64,000 nt of DNA from an uncultured Bacteroides sp. (GCF_937912035.1 NZ_CALDPF010000036.1:124001-188000), one strand, 5' to 3'; counted from the stretch's first letter, positions 56,391 through 64,000 are shown. Translations and numbers: made by a program. The notes: generated from the letters alone by a model not told the origin.

Positions 56391-57503
56391 ATGAAAAAAC
56401 ATCTTTTTATCACAGGACTAACTCTATCCCTATGTCTGACTTCGTGTATACAGGAAGAGGCATTAAATGTTGAGGCTGCAATAGATGGGTGCAAAGGTGA
56501 AAACATTCAACTACTGACTATCAACAGCGAAAACAAAAAAATTGATATCTATGTACAGGATGGAGCAGACATCTCACAACAAGAGCTTGTATTTGAACTG
56601 CCGGAGGGCGCTACAATAGAGGCTAAAGACAAACAGCCCAAAGACAATCCCCCTGTTTACGACTTCAGTTTATCAGAAAACAGAAAATTCATTGTAACAT
56701 CAGAGGACAAAAGTAATAACGCCGAATACGATATAAGTATTTTCAAAATGGAGCTACCATTACTGTATTCTTTTGATAATCTCGTAGAAACAGATCCATA
56801 CCATATTTTATATTTGAGCGACCAAAGCAAAAAGCTACAATGGGCCAGCGGAAACCCTGGATACAAACTTACAGGTATTGCCAACAATGCCAACGATTAC
56901 CCTACATCACAATCCACCAATGGAAAAAAAGGTTATTGCATAAAACTTGAAACCAAGGATACTGGAGGATTCGGACAGCAAGTTGGAATGCCGATAGCTG
57001 CCGGAAACCTTTTCATTGGAGCTTTCGAATCATCAAATGCAGTCTTAAAACCACTTGAAGCCACACTATTCGGCTATCCGTTTACAAAACTACCTACCAG
57101 AATGACAGGCTATTACAAATTCAAGGCCGGTCTGCAAATGACTGATGCTGAAAAAAAGCCTATTGGCGGCAAAGACAGCTTCGATATTTATGCTGTAATG
57201 TATGAAGCAGAGAATAACGACTTTTTCCTTAATGGTGGAAATTCATTGACTGACCATAGTATAGTGAAACTAGCACGTATTAATCCTGAAGACGCAAAAG
57301 AAACTGATGTATGGACCTATTTCGACATTCCTTTTGAAACAAAAAATGGAAAATCTATAGATATGGACAAATTGAAAAACGGAAAATACAAATTGGCAAT
57401 AGTCTTATCATCGAGTATAAAAGGAGCATACTTCATTGGTGCAATAGGAAGCACACTTTGGGTAGATGAACTTGAAATAGTATGTGAAACAAATAATCAA
57501 TAG
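56391..57503 (+). CDS. PCMD-domain surface lipoprotein, divergent unit
   Basis: A 370-residue lipoprotein (LCLTSC, Cys19, then IQEE, resembling the Q-A-(D/E)2 export signal). A short Ig-like domain (about 35-125, ELVFELPEGATIEA and RKFIVTSEDKSNNAEYDIS) is followed by a PCMD-type domain (about 125-370) with WASGNPGY, IAAGNLFIGAFE, TKLPTRMTGYYKFKAG and STLWVDELEI. It is a shorter relative of the lipoproteins at 46971, 50226, 53705 and 58350. The barrel gene at 57509 begins six bases after its stop, so the two form a lipoprotein-plus-barrel unit, as at the end of the opposite operon. Confidence 0.82.
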   Translation: MKKHLFITGLTLSLCLTSCIQEEALNVEAAIDGCKGENIQLLTINSENKKIDIYVQDGADISQQELVFELPEGATIEAKDKQPKDNPPVYDFSLSENRKFIVTSEDKSNNAEYDISIFKMELPLLYSFDNLVETDPYHILYLSDQSKKLQWASGNPGYKLTGIANNANDYPTSQSTNGKKGYCIKLETKDTGGFGQQVGMPIAAGNLFIGAFESSNAVLKPLEATLFGYPFTKLPTRMTGYYKFKAGLQMTDAEKKPIGGKDSFDIYAVMYEAENNDFFLNGGNSLTDHSIVKLARINPEDAKETDVWTYFDIPFETKNGKSIDMDKLKNGKYKLAIVLSSSIKGAYFIGAIGSTLWVDELEIVCETNNQ

Positions 57504-57508
57504 AAGAA

Positions 57509-58300
57509 ATGACAAACAGAATAATAACAGCATTAATATGCCTTGCATGTTCATTGCAAATTTCATATTCAAAATCAGAAAACGAAAACACCCATAAGGG
57601 GTTAATATGGTCTTATCTCAACGGAATAAGTTATGATGTAAGGGCTGGAATAAATATTGGAGGTTCTTCACCAATACCTTTACCCCAAGAAATAAGAAGT
57701 CTTGACAGTTACTCCCCAGGACTTGCAATAACATTAGAAGGATATGCTACAAAATGGATTAATACTAAGAAAAATCTCGGAATAAGTGTTGGTCTCAGAC
57801 TTGACAGTAAAGATATGAAGACAGAAGCGACAGTAAAAAACTACAATATGGCCATTATAAGCGAAACCGGAGGCAAAGTAGAAGGCTTATGGACAGGCGG
57901 AGTAAAAACACGAGCAAAAATGTCTTTACTTTCTTTCCCTGTGCTTGGAGTATATAAAATAAACGAAAGGTGGAAAATATCTGCAGGACCATATTTTTCG
58001 TATCTAATGGATGGTAATTTTGACGGTAATGTTTACGAAGGACATTTACGTACACCAGACGCTACTGGTTCAAAAATAATATTTGAAGGAGAAAATGTTG
58101 CAACATACGACTTTTCAAATGAACTCAGAAAATTTCAATGGGGAGCACAAGTAGGAGGTGAATGGAAAGCATACAAACACCTTACTGTACATGCAGACCT
58201 AACCTGGGGACTTAATGACATCTTCAACAGCAATTTTAAGACTATCACATTTTCTATGTATCCAATTTATTTGAACTTCGGATTTGGATATCAGTTCTAA
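57509..58300 (+). CDS. Outer-membrane beta-barrel protein, divergent unit
   Basis: A 263-residue exported protein (signal peptide about residues 1-22). Beta strands with alternating pattern (YDVRAGINIGG, LAITLEGYATKW, LGISVGLRLDS, KISAGPYFSYLM, WGAQVGGEWKAY, LNFGFGYQF) make a small outer-membrane barrel of the PorT/OmpW-like type; the final aromatic Phe fits the outer-membrane insertion signal. It follows the PCMD gene by six bases. Partner of the PCMD lipoprotein is inferred only from position. Function unknown. Confidence 0.8.
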   Translation: MTNRIITALICLACSLQISYSKSENENTHKGLIWSYLNGISYDVRAGINIGGSSPIPLPQEIRSLDSYSPGLAITLEGYATKWINTKKNLGISVGLRLDSKDMKTEATVKNYNMAIISETGGKVEGLWTGGVKTRAKMSLLSFPVLGVYKINERWKISAGPYFSYLMDGNFDGNVYEGHLRTPDATGSKIIFEGENVATYDFSNELRKFQWGAQVGGEWKAYKHLTVHADLTWGLNDIFNSNFKTITFSMYPIYLNFGFGYQF

Positions 58301-58350
58301 ATTAATAAAAAACAGGCTTCAGAAATAACTGAAGCCTGTTTTTTATTAAT
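58301..58350. terminator. Perfect bidirectional terminator
   Basis: A 22-base perfect inverted repeat (58301-58322 and 58329-58350) with a 6-base loop and A/T runs inside the stem. It starts at the base after the barrel stop and ends on the last base of the opposite PCMD gene, so it serves both. Confidence 0.9.
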
Positions 58351-59897
58351 TAAAATGAAACTTCTATATCATCGACAAATAATGTACTTCCAGGAGCTCC
58401 AGAAAATTTATCTCCATTCTTACTTGAAGAACAAATTATAGCAAAACGATACAACTTATCTTTACTATATTCCTGCTTATAATCAAGCTGTAATTCAAAC
58501 GATTTATAATCCTTCATTTCTCCACCTGATAATTGAGCAAATGCTACTATTTTATCAGACGTATAAATATTTGTACCATCTAATATCTCATCTTTCTTAT
58601 CATATGAAGAAACTTCATAAAGAACCACTGTTATAGAAAATTCATCCGTCTTGGAATTATCTATTACTGCAACATTTGATTCAGAAATATTATCACATCG
58701 ATAATAATCTTTTCCAGGCAGATATTTATAGTAACCTTTTACAGAAACAGGCTTATTAGGAAACTCTATTCCAAACTTTGTACTTTTTAATGTATTTGTT
58801 GCATTCACTTCAAAAGCACCTAAGAACATAGAACCGGATGTCACCTTAGGAATAGCAGGGAAAACACCAGGAATAATACTCTTCTGTCCATAAGTGTCCA
58901 AAGTTACAATTTTTGCAGCCTTATCTCCTGAATAAGAATCATCAGAAGACATTAAAGATTTTTCATTGAAATCGATACCAGCGGTTTGTAACATAATACG
59001 AACCAAATTTAAAGCCTGATCAGCTCCTGTCCAACCTCCATATTGCGGTATCTCATATTCCCATTTTCCATTAGCATCTTCTACAGAAATAGTTTTCCAA
59101 GTTTCAAAATCATACAATCTTGTCATACCGTCAATTAAAGCTGTATAAACCACAGTAGTTCCATCTTCCGCCTCAACTGTATATTTAACAGATTTACCGT
59201 TGGAAAAATCCTGAGGTACTCCGCTCCCTGGGGTTACAGTTGCTTTTTCCGATACCTCAATAGTAGGAACCAAAGCAGCAAGATGCTCAGCTTTTGCTGT
59301 ATCAGCTACCATAAAAGTTATAGTCTTTGATTCCTCATTTATTATAGGTTGCGATACAACCAAAGAATCAACGGCAGCAACATTTCTATCGAAAATAAAC
59401 TTTGTTATTTTAGCCTCAGAACTTTCAGTACCTTTAAGTCTTTCACCGGTATAAACCACCTTTACAGACTGTTTTTGACCTGCAAGTTCAGCGTCAATAT
59501 CCATACTGATTTCCACTTTTCCACCACCTATAGTTCCAGTAGCCTTCACATCAGCCTTCAACATTTCAGTATCCAACAATGTAGTACCGGTAAAAGCGTA
59601 ATTACCAGAATTTTCCGATAAAGGACAATCGTTCAATTCGATATCACCTAAATTTATACCTAAAAAAGAAAAATCTTTTAATGACAGGTTTATAGATTCT
59701 TCACTGGCTTTCTCAACTTTAATCTTTTGAGACTGCTCTCCAAGGTTTAATCCATCAACAGTTACATCAAGCTTACCTTTATAATCACCGGCAAGTTCTT
59801 CCTCAATTGGGAATGAAATTTTCTCTTCACATGAAGTAAATAAAGCTGTAGTCATACTAATGACTGCAAGCATAAAGGAATAAATAAACTTTTTCAT
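58350..59897 (-). CDS. PCMD lipoprotein with calycin-like N-terminal domain
   Basis: A 515-residue lipoprotein (LFTSC, Cys23). Residues about 35-155 look like a calycin/lipocalin-type barrel domain (EELAGDYKGKLDVTVDGL, SGNYAFTGTTLL, GKVEISMDIDAEL), as in DUF4925-like proteins. A bacterial Ig-like domain follows (160-255, TVTPGSGVPQDFSNGKSVKYT). The PCMD-type domain (about 260-515) has GSMFLGAFEV, FPNKPVSVKGYYKYLPG and TLFVDDIEVSF. It is a single-gene unit, divergent from the AraC gene and controlled from the repeated region. It differs from the other family members in its first domain. Function unknown. Confidence 0.8.
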   Translation of the reverse strand: MKKFIYSFMLAVISMTTALFTSCEEKISFPIEEELAGDYKGKLDVTVDGLNLGEQSQKIKVEKASEESINLSLKDFSFLGINLGDIELNDCPLSENSGNYAFTGTTLLDTEMLKADVKATGTIGGGKVEISMDIDAELAGQKQSVKVVYTGERLKGTESSEAKITKFIFDRNVAAVDSLVVSQPIINEESKTITFMVADTAKAEHLAALVPTIEVSEKATVTPGSGVPQDFSNGKSVKYTVEAEDGTTVVYTALIDGMTRLYDFETWKTISVEDANGKWEYEIPQYGGWTGADQALNLVRIMLQTAGIDFNEKSLMSSDDSYSGDKAAKIVTLDTYGQKSIIPGVFPAIPKVTSGSMFLGAFEVNATNTLKSTKFGIEFPNKPVSVKGYYKYLPGKDYYRCDNISESNVAVIDNSKTDEFSITVVLYEVSSYDKKDEILDGTNIYTSDKIVAFAQLSGGEMKDYKSFELQLDYKQEYSKDKLYRFAIICSSSKNGDKFSGAPGSTLFVDDIEVSF

Positions 59898-59931
59898 TTT
59901 CAGTTTTCTAATTTATTAAAAAATTCGGATG

Positions 59932-60096
59932 CAAAGTAATGCTACAATATATTATCCTGCAAGGTCTATTCTTGATATTTTTGTCCTATTTTTAATATAC
60001 TTCTAAAATCAAGTTACATTAATCGATATTATTTTAATATTTTATATACTTTTATTAATACTATCATTGGTCTATACTTCAAATTTATTACTTTTG
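59932..60096. promoter_or_regulatory. Divergent promoters and operator pair, copy 2
   Basis: Minus strand: TTACTTTG (59932-59939) and TTG (59960-59962), 20-base spacer, for the PCMD gene at 59897. Plus strand: TTG (60067-60069), 19 bases, TACTTTTG (60089-60096), for the AraC gene. The repeats are GGTCTATTCTTGATATT (59963-59979) and GGTCTATACTTCAAATT (60069-60085), again 106 bases apart. Compared with copy 1, 34 of 37 bases match around the first repeat and 47 of 54 around the second; the middle differs. This is an ancient duplication kept under selection at the ends. Confidence 0.75.
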
Positions 60097-60120
60097 TACA
60101 TAAACATAAACAACACTACA

Positions 60121-60969
60121 ATGGATAATACGATACCTAAATTCGATTTACCTGAGGACTGGCTGTCAGGTACAGATATAAGCAAAGAACTACTTGGAAT
60201 GTATAAGAACTACCCTGTCAGACTAAAATGTGAAATCATTGCACTATGTATGGGTGGAGAGATAGAAGCTTCTGTCAATCTAAATCATATCACAGTGAAA
60301 AAAAACGATATAATAACATTAATGCCTGGATCTATATTTCAGATTAACGACCTGAAAGGAGACTTGAAAATATATTTCATAGGCTTTTCATCAAAATATA
60401 TAGAAAAAAACGATAAATCTAAGATTTTACTTGATGCCATTTATTCCACTTTAGGTAAACCTAAATTATCATTGTCCGACGAAGGTGCAATAATGACAGA
60501 AAAATATTATAGGCTTATGATAGATGTTTATGAATATTTTGACGAAAAGATAAGGTTGGAAATTGCAAACAATATTTTCACCGACGTACATAAGGGTATC
60601 TCTTTATTATATAAAAAGAGATCAGTAAAGGATGACGTTGCCTCATCAAAAAGCGAACAGCTATGCAAGGGATTCACACAACTAGTGATGCAGCACTACA
60701 ACGACAACAGGAACGTGGCATGGTATGCCGAGAAATTGGGGATTACGCATGCTCACCTTTGTTCAATAGTGAAACAAGCCACAGGAAAGACTTGTGCGGA
60801 CATAATATCGTCGATGGTTATAATGGACGCAAAATCACAGTTGAAATCTACACAACAAAGCATTCAGGCAATATCGGATTCTCTGAATTTTGCCAATATG
60901 TCGTTCTTCGGAAAGTACTTCAAACGACACGTTGGAATGAGCCCGCTGGAGTACAGAAATAAGGGATAA
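60121..60969 (+). CDS. AraC-family regulator of the DUF4493/PCMD locus
   Basis: A 282-residue transcription factor. The N-terminal part is a cupin-like sensor (about 30-110, with VKKNDIITLMPGSIFQI and LKIYFIGFSSKYIEK). The C-terminal two HTH units are NVAWYAEKLGITHAHLCSIVKQ and SIQAISDSLNFANMSFFGKY, ending with VGMSPLEYR. The start was set at the ATG at 60121; the earlier TTG at 60067 is inside the promoter. It shares its control region with the PCMD gene, so it likely controls its own unit and, through the repeated operators, the operon and unit at 46971-58300. The signal it senses is unknown. Confidence 0.88.
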   Translation: MDNTIPKFDLPEDWLSGTDISKELLGMYKNYPVRLKCEIIALCMGGEIEASVNLNHITVKKNDIITLMPGSIFQINDLKGDLKIYFIGFSSKYIEKNDKSKILLDAIYSTLGKPKLSLSDEGAIMTEKYYRLMIDVYEYFDEKIRLEIANNIFTDVHKGISLLYKKRSVKDDVASSKSEQLCKGFTQLVMQHYNDNRNVAWYAEKLGITHAHLCSIVKQATGKTCADIISSMVIMDAKSQLKSTQQSIQAISDSLNFANMSFFGKYFKRHVGMSPLEYRNKG

Positions 60970-60970
60970 A

Positions 60971-61033
60971 AAATGGGCTGTTATTTAAGGTAAAACGACA
61001 GCCCATTTTATCTTAAATGACAGCCCATTTTTT
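60971..61033. terminator. Terminator with alternative stems, AraC/MarC
   Basis: Outer stem 60971-60989 with 61012-61030 (one mismatch) and a T run after it. The loop has a further copy of the right arm (60997-61006), so two exclusive hairpins can form. Layout and the following AAAACGTATCAAA tail match the terminator at 23217-23280. Confidence 0.8.
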
Positions 61034-61050
61034 TAAAACGTATCAAAGCC

Positions 61051-61689
61051 TTATTTCAAAGCCTGAAACTGCTCTATCAACGAAGTTAAATTGGCAGTGA
61101 AAAGTCTGGCAGAAATAGCCAGTAGAATTATACCGAAGAATTTGCGGATTACGTATATTCCACCCTTTCCAAGGAAACGTTCTATCACGTCTGTCAGCTT
61201 CAAGACTATAAAAACCCACACCATATTAAGTGTCAGTGCCAATACTATATTAATAGGGGCATACTCGGCACGCAATGAAAGCAGCGTAGTGAACGCTCCG
61301 GCTCCTGCCAACAGCGGGAATACCAAAGGAACAAGAGTGGCTTCCTTTATAGGGCCCGTGTTCTTGAATATCTCCACATCCAGAATCATCTCAAGCGACA
61401 TCATAAAAATGACGAAGGCACCCGCTACAGCAAAGGAAGCAATATCAACCTGGAAAAGTTTAAGCATCATATCGCCGGCATAAAAGAAACCTATCAGCAG
61501 GGCAAAAGCTATCAGCGTAGCCTTCATGGCATTTACAGGCCTACCCTTCTGCTTCAAATCAAGAATAATAGGGATGGAACCAATTATATCTATAACGGCA
61601 AACAACACAATGAATGCACTAAGAAACTGCTGAACATCGAACGCTCCAAAAAAAGGAACCGATGCAAGCTGTATAAATAACGTTTTCAT
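61051..61689 (-). CDS. MarC-family integral membrane protein
   Basis: A 212-residue inner-membrane protein with six hydrophobic helices. It fits the MarC/YchE family: FIVLFAVIDIIGSIPIILDL in helix 1-2, GAFVIFMMSLEMIL and the PLVFPLLAGAGAFTTLL helix. The family name recalls multiple-antibiotic resistance, but the E. coli MarC protein was shown not to act in that, and the transported substrate (amino acids for some relatives) is not established here. It is a single-gene unit; on the minus strand a TATTTTTG -7 element lies at 61714-61721. Confidence 0.85.
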   Translation of the reverse strand: MKTLFIQLASVPFFGAFDVQQFLSAFIVLFAVIDIIGSIPIILDLKQKGRPVNAMKATLIAFALLIGFFYAGDMMLKLFQVDIASFAVAGAFVIFMMSLEMILDVEIFKNTGPIKEATLVPLVFPLLAGAGAFTTLLSLRAEYAPINIVLALTLNMVWVFIVLKLTDVIERFLGKGGIYVIRKFFGIILLAISARLFTANLTSLIEQFQALK

Positions 61690-61713
61690 TTTGATGATAT
61701 ATTTTTTACATTA

Positions 61714-61721
61714 CAAAAATA
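61714..61721 (-). promoter_or_regulatory. -7 element of the MarC-family gene
   Basis: On the minus strand it reads TATTTTTG, 25 bases before the start codon; no -33 TTG is seen. Confidence 0.4.
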
Positions 61722-61806
61722 CATAAAAAATCATTATTCATACACATTAAGGAAAAAAATACTAAAATCAATATACACACTGATGTAGTGATACAAAATA
61801 AATTGT

Positions 61807-61814
61807 TAACTTTG
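61807..61814 (+). promoter_or_regulatory. -7 element of the Crp/Fnr gene
   Basis: TAACTTTG fits TAnnTTTG, 42 bases before the start codon. Just upstream is a short imperfect palindrome (CACTGATGTAGTG, 61778-61790) at about the -33 position, which might be an operator. Confidence 0.45.
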
Positions 61815-61856
61815 TATGTTAAAATAAAGATTTACGCTCAATAAATTTAACGGATT

Positions 61857-62537
61857 ATGAAGGTTTCGATGTACGATACACTACTGGAGCTGCCACTGTT
61901 CCAGGGATTGACTAAGGAAAATATAACCAGCATCATAGAAAAGGTGAAAATGGGATTTCATAAATATGAAGCCAAACAGAACATCGTTTCGCAAGATGAC
62001 AGATGCAACAGTCTGATTTTCATACTTGAAGGCAAGGTTGCCGTCACAACAAACGATCCGATACATAACTTCAAGATTGTGGAAGAGGTACAGGCTCCAT
62101 ACATAATAGAACCACAGTCACTATTCGGGATGCGCACAAAATATAATGCATCGTACACTGCAACCGGGGATGTAGATACTCTGAACATTGACAAAAGCTA
62201 CATTCTGACAAATCTGTGCAAATACGAAATTTTCAACCTGAACTATCTGAACATCCTGAGCAACAGAGCACAGACTGCGAACAACAAGCTGTGGAACTCG
62301 CACATAGGATGTACCAAAGAAAAGCTTATGAACTTCTTCGCGCTGAGATGTGTGATTCCATACGGAAAGAAAACACTGTTCATCACGATGGAGGATCTGG
62401 CCTCACTGATAGATGACACAAGAATAAACGTATCCAGAGCTCTGAACGAATTTCAGGAAAAAGGGATACTGACATTGGGAAGAAAGAAAATAACTATAGA
62501 GGACTTGGCAAAACTTACCGAAGAGGTGAAGAATTAG
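61857..62537 (+). CDS. Crp/Fnr-family transcription regulator
   Basis: A 226-residue cytosolic regulator. The N-terminal cyclic-nucleotide-binding-like barrel (about 10-125) has LPLFQGLTKENI and SLIFILEGKVAV. The C-terminal winged helix (about 145-220) has the FALRCVIPYGKK and LIDDTRINVSRALNEFQEKGIL recognition helix. The barrel lacks the strict cAMP-binding RxAxR/E pattern (here PQSLFGMRTKYNASYTATGD), so the ligand is probably not cAMP. No FNR-type Cys cluster is present. It may act in redox or starvation response; targets are unknown. It is followed by an AGTTGTT-rich repeat and the dcp gene. Confidence 0.85.
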   Translation: MKVSMYDTLLELPLFQGLTKENITSIIEKVKMGFHKYEAKQNIVSQDDRCNSLIFILEGKVAVTTNDPIHNFKIVEEVQAPYIIEPQSLFGMRTKYNASYTATGDVDTLNIDKSYILTNLCKYEIFNLNYLNILSNRAQTANNKLWNSHIGCTKEKLMNFFALRCVIPYGKKTLFITMEDLASLIDDTRINVSRALNEFQEKGILTLGRKKITIEDLAKLTEEVKN

Positions 62538-62572
62538 TTTTGAGTTGTCAGTTCTTAGTTGTTAGTTTTTAG
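62535..62572 (+). repeat. AGTT(G/T)T-type intergenic repeat
   Basis: The stretch from the Crp/Fnr stop contains AGTTTTG, AGTTGTC, AGTTCTT, AGTTGTT and AGTTTTT in steps of seven bases. Such heptamer repeats are seen between genes in many Bacteroidales; their role is not known. Confidence 0.7.
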
Positions 62573-62592
62573 AAATATCAAAATATATAAAT

Positions 62593-64000
62593 ATGACAAA
62601 TCCATTTTTACAACCATATAACACACCGCACGATACCACTCCTTTCGACAGAATTAAAATTTCAGACTACGAACCTGCCATAAGAGAAGGCATGAGAGTG
62701 GAAGACGAAGAGATAAAGGCAATTACCGAAAATACGGAAGATCCGGACTTCGGAAACACAATACTGGCACTGGAACATTCGGGAAAACTTTTGGACAAGG
62801 TAACTACAGTGTTTTTCAATCTGATGAGCGCCGAAACCAACGATGAACTCGATGCCATAGCGGAAAAGCTGATGCCTGAACTGACCGAACACAGCAATAA
62901 TATCAGCCTGAATCCGGTATTGTTCGAAAAGGTGAAAAAAGTGTATGAAAAGAAAGACAGTCTGGAGCTGACAGCAGAAGAGAACAAATTGCTTGAGAAG
63001 ACATACGACGGATTTATCAGAAACGGTGCCAACCTGAACGATGACGATAAGGAGACTTTCAGAAAGTTGTCTGCCGAATTGAGTACGCTTACGCTGAAAT
63101 TCTCGCAGAACCACCTGAAGGAAACCAATAAATTCGAACTGCACATAACAGACAGAAACGATCTGGAAGGACTGCCTGAAAGCGCAGTGGAAGCTGCCGA
63201 ACATACAGCAAAAGGTAAAGACAAGGAAGGATGGATATTTACCTTGCAGGCTCCTAGCTATGTGCCGTTCATGAAATACAGCAACCGTCGGGAACTGAGA
63301 AAGCAGATGTATATGGCATACAACACACAGTGTACGCACAATGACGAATGGAACAATATTGACATTGTGAAGCAACTGGTGAACAAGCGTATGGAAATAG
63401 CCCAACTGCTGGGATTCGAGACGTATGCCGACTATGTATTGAAAAAAAGGATGGCGGAAAACAGTGAGAATGTTTACAGACTCCTGAATGACCTGCTGGA
63501 AGCATACTCCCCTACCGCATATAAGGAGATAGAAGAAATAGAACAGTTGGCAAAGGAAACAGAAGGAGACGATTTCACACTTATGCCGTGGGATTTCTCT
63601 TTCTATGCCGAGAAGCTGAAAAGCCGTAAATACAGCCTTGACGAAGAGGCGTTGAGACCATACTTCGAACTTGAAAAGGTGAAAGAAGGTGTATTCGGAC
63701 TTGCCACAAGACTATACGGAATAACATTCCATGAGAACAAGGATATACCGGTGTATCATCCTGACGTAATGGCTTTCGAAGTGTTTGATGCCGACGGAAG
63801 TTTCCTGGCTGTGCTCTACACCGACTTCCACCCAAGGGAAGGCAAGCGCTCCGGAGCATGGATGACTAGCTACAAGGAGCAGTGGATAGAAGATGACGGA
63901 ACAAACAGCCGCCCGCATGTTTCGGTTACGATGAACTTCACAAAACCTACAACCGACAAGCCTGCCCTGCTCACATTCTCGGAAGTAAACACATTCCTGC
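62593..64000 (+). CDS. dcp: Peptidyl-dipeptidase Dcp (M3 family), truncated by the window end
   Basis: The first 469 residues of an M3 metallopeptidase of about 690 residues; there is no stop before the edge. The N-terminus (NPFLQPYNTPHDTTPFDRI, then YEPAIREGM) and the segments FGNTILALEHSGKLLD, SQNHLKETNKFEL, GLPESAVEAA, FTLQAPSYVPFMKYSNRR and AVLYTDFHPREGKRSGAW identify a Dcp-type enzyme. The HExGH zinc site lies beyond 64000. It cleaves dipeptides from peptide C-termini. No signal peptide is visible at this start, so it should be cytosolic, whereas some Bacteroidales paralogues are exported. Confidence 0.9.
   Translation, partial: MTNPFLQPYNTPHDTTPFDRIKISDYEPAIREGMRVEDEEIKAITENTEDPDFGNTILALEHSGKLLDKVTTVFFNLMSAETNDELDAIAEKLMPELTEHSNNISLNPVLFEKVKKVYEKKDSLELTAEENKLLEKTYDGFIRNGANLNDDDKETFRKLSAELSTLTLKFSQNHLKETNKFELHITDRNDLEGLPESAVEAAEHTAKGKDKEGWIFTLQAPSYVPFMKYSNRRELRKQMYMAYNTQCTHNDEWNNIDIVKQLVNKRMEIAQLLGFETYADYVLKKRMAENSENVYRLLNDLLEAYSPTAYKEIEEIEQLAKETEGDDFTLMPWDFSFYAEKLKSRKYSLDEEALRPYFELEKVKEGVFGLATRLYGITFHENKDIPVYHPDVMAFEVFDADGSFLAVLYTDFHPREGKRSGAWMTSYKEQWIEDDGTNSRPHVSVTMNFTKPTTDKPALLTFSEVNTFL

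Noticed and set aside
60067..60120. TTG start of the AraC gene
   Set aside because: The TTG is the -33 element of the promoter, and the -7 element lies inside the supposed coding part, so translation must start at the ATG at 60121.
46971..60969. Reading the DUF4493/PCMD locus as a SusCD-type glycan-utilisation locus
   Set aside because: None of the lipoproteins has SusD-like helical TPR features and none of the barrels approaches the size of a TonB-dependent SusC (about 1000 residues).
62662..63405. Long minus-strand open frames (62662-63405 and 62667-63224)
   Set aside because: They lie opposite the dcp gene, whose plus-strand protein matches the M3 family throughout. The minus-strand translations are Phe/Ser/Cys-rich without any family pattern.

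Overview
The window is chromosomal DNA of a gut-type Bacteroidales, most likely Bacteroides or Phocaeicola; the species cannot be told from the sequence. The reasons are AT-rich DNA, promoters of the Bacteroidetes form (-33 TTG, about 20 bases, -7 TAnnTTTG), many lipoproteins, AraC-controlled glycan-degradation genes and the families DUF4493, PCMD and DUF5107. I found no integrase, transposase, CRISPR array, rRNA or tRNA gene.

Layout: 1-927 is housekeeping (end of gmk, a small membrane protein, nadD). 933-22186 (minus strand) is a glycan-degradation locus of nine genes: GH78, an acetylesterase, GH2, GH154-like, GH35, GH95, a cytosolic DUF5107/TPR protein, an MFS sugar porter and a second GH2. 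The divergent AraC gene at 22334 is its probable regulator. There is no SusC/SusD pair, so the locus probably finishes oligosaccharides containing rhamnose, glucuronate, galactose and fucose that another system imports. 23295-29925 holds a two-domain META lipoprotein, carboxynorspermidine synthase, bcp-recA, a putative periplasmic metallopeptidase, a phosphoesterase and rfbB. 29989-33809 (minus) is an MBOAT acyltransferase followed by two SGNH hydrolases, an O-acetylation cassette. 33951-40635 (minus) is an RND efflux operon that ends in an unusual LpxA paralogue. 40948-46695 holds maeB, a small membrane protein, gdhA and a GH20 hexosaminidase.

46971-60969 is the most interesting part. It encodes five lipoproteins with a C-terminal PCMD-type domain, three with an N-terminal DUF4493-type domain (two of which also carry PCMD), three small outer-membrane beta-barrels and an AraC regulator. 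The two divergent intergenic regions (56156-56390 and 59898-60120) are copies of each other, with paired GGTC(A/T)AT(T/A)CTT repeats exactly 106 bases apart in both. This ties four transcription units and the regulator into one probable regulon. The DUF4493 proteins have an Ser-Arg-(Ala/Thr) site 28-36 residues after the lipidated Cys, which recalls fimbrillin maturation sites. I regard this as a coherent, uncharacterised surface system of unknown function.

61051-64000 holds a MarC-family membrane protein, a Crp/Fnr regulator and the start of an M3 peptidase (dcp) cut by the window edge. Family assignments were made by reading motifs; no database search was run.
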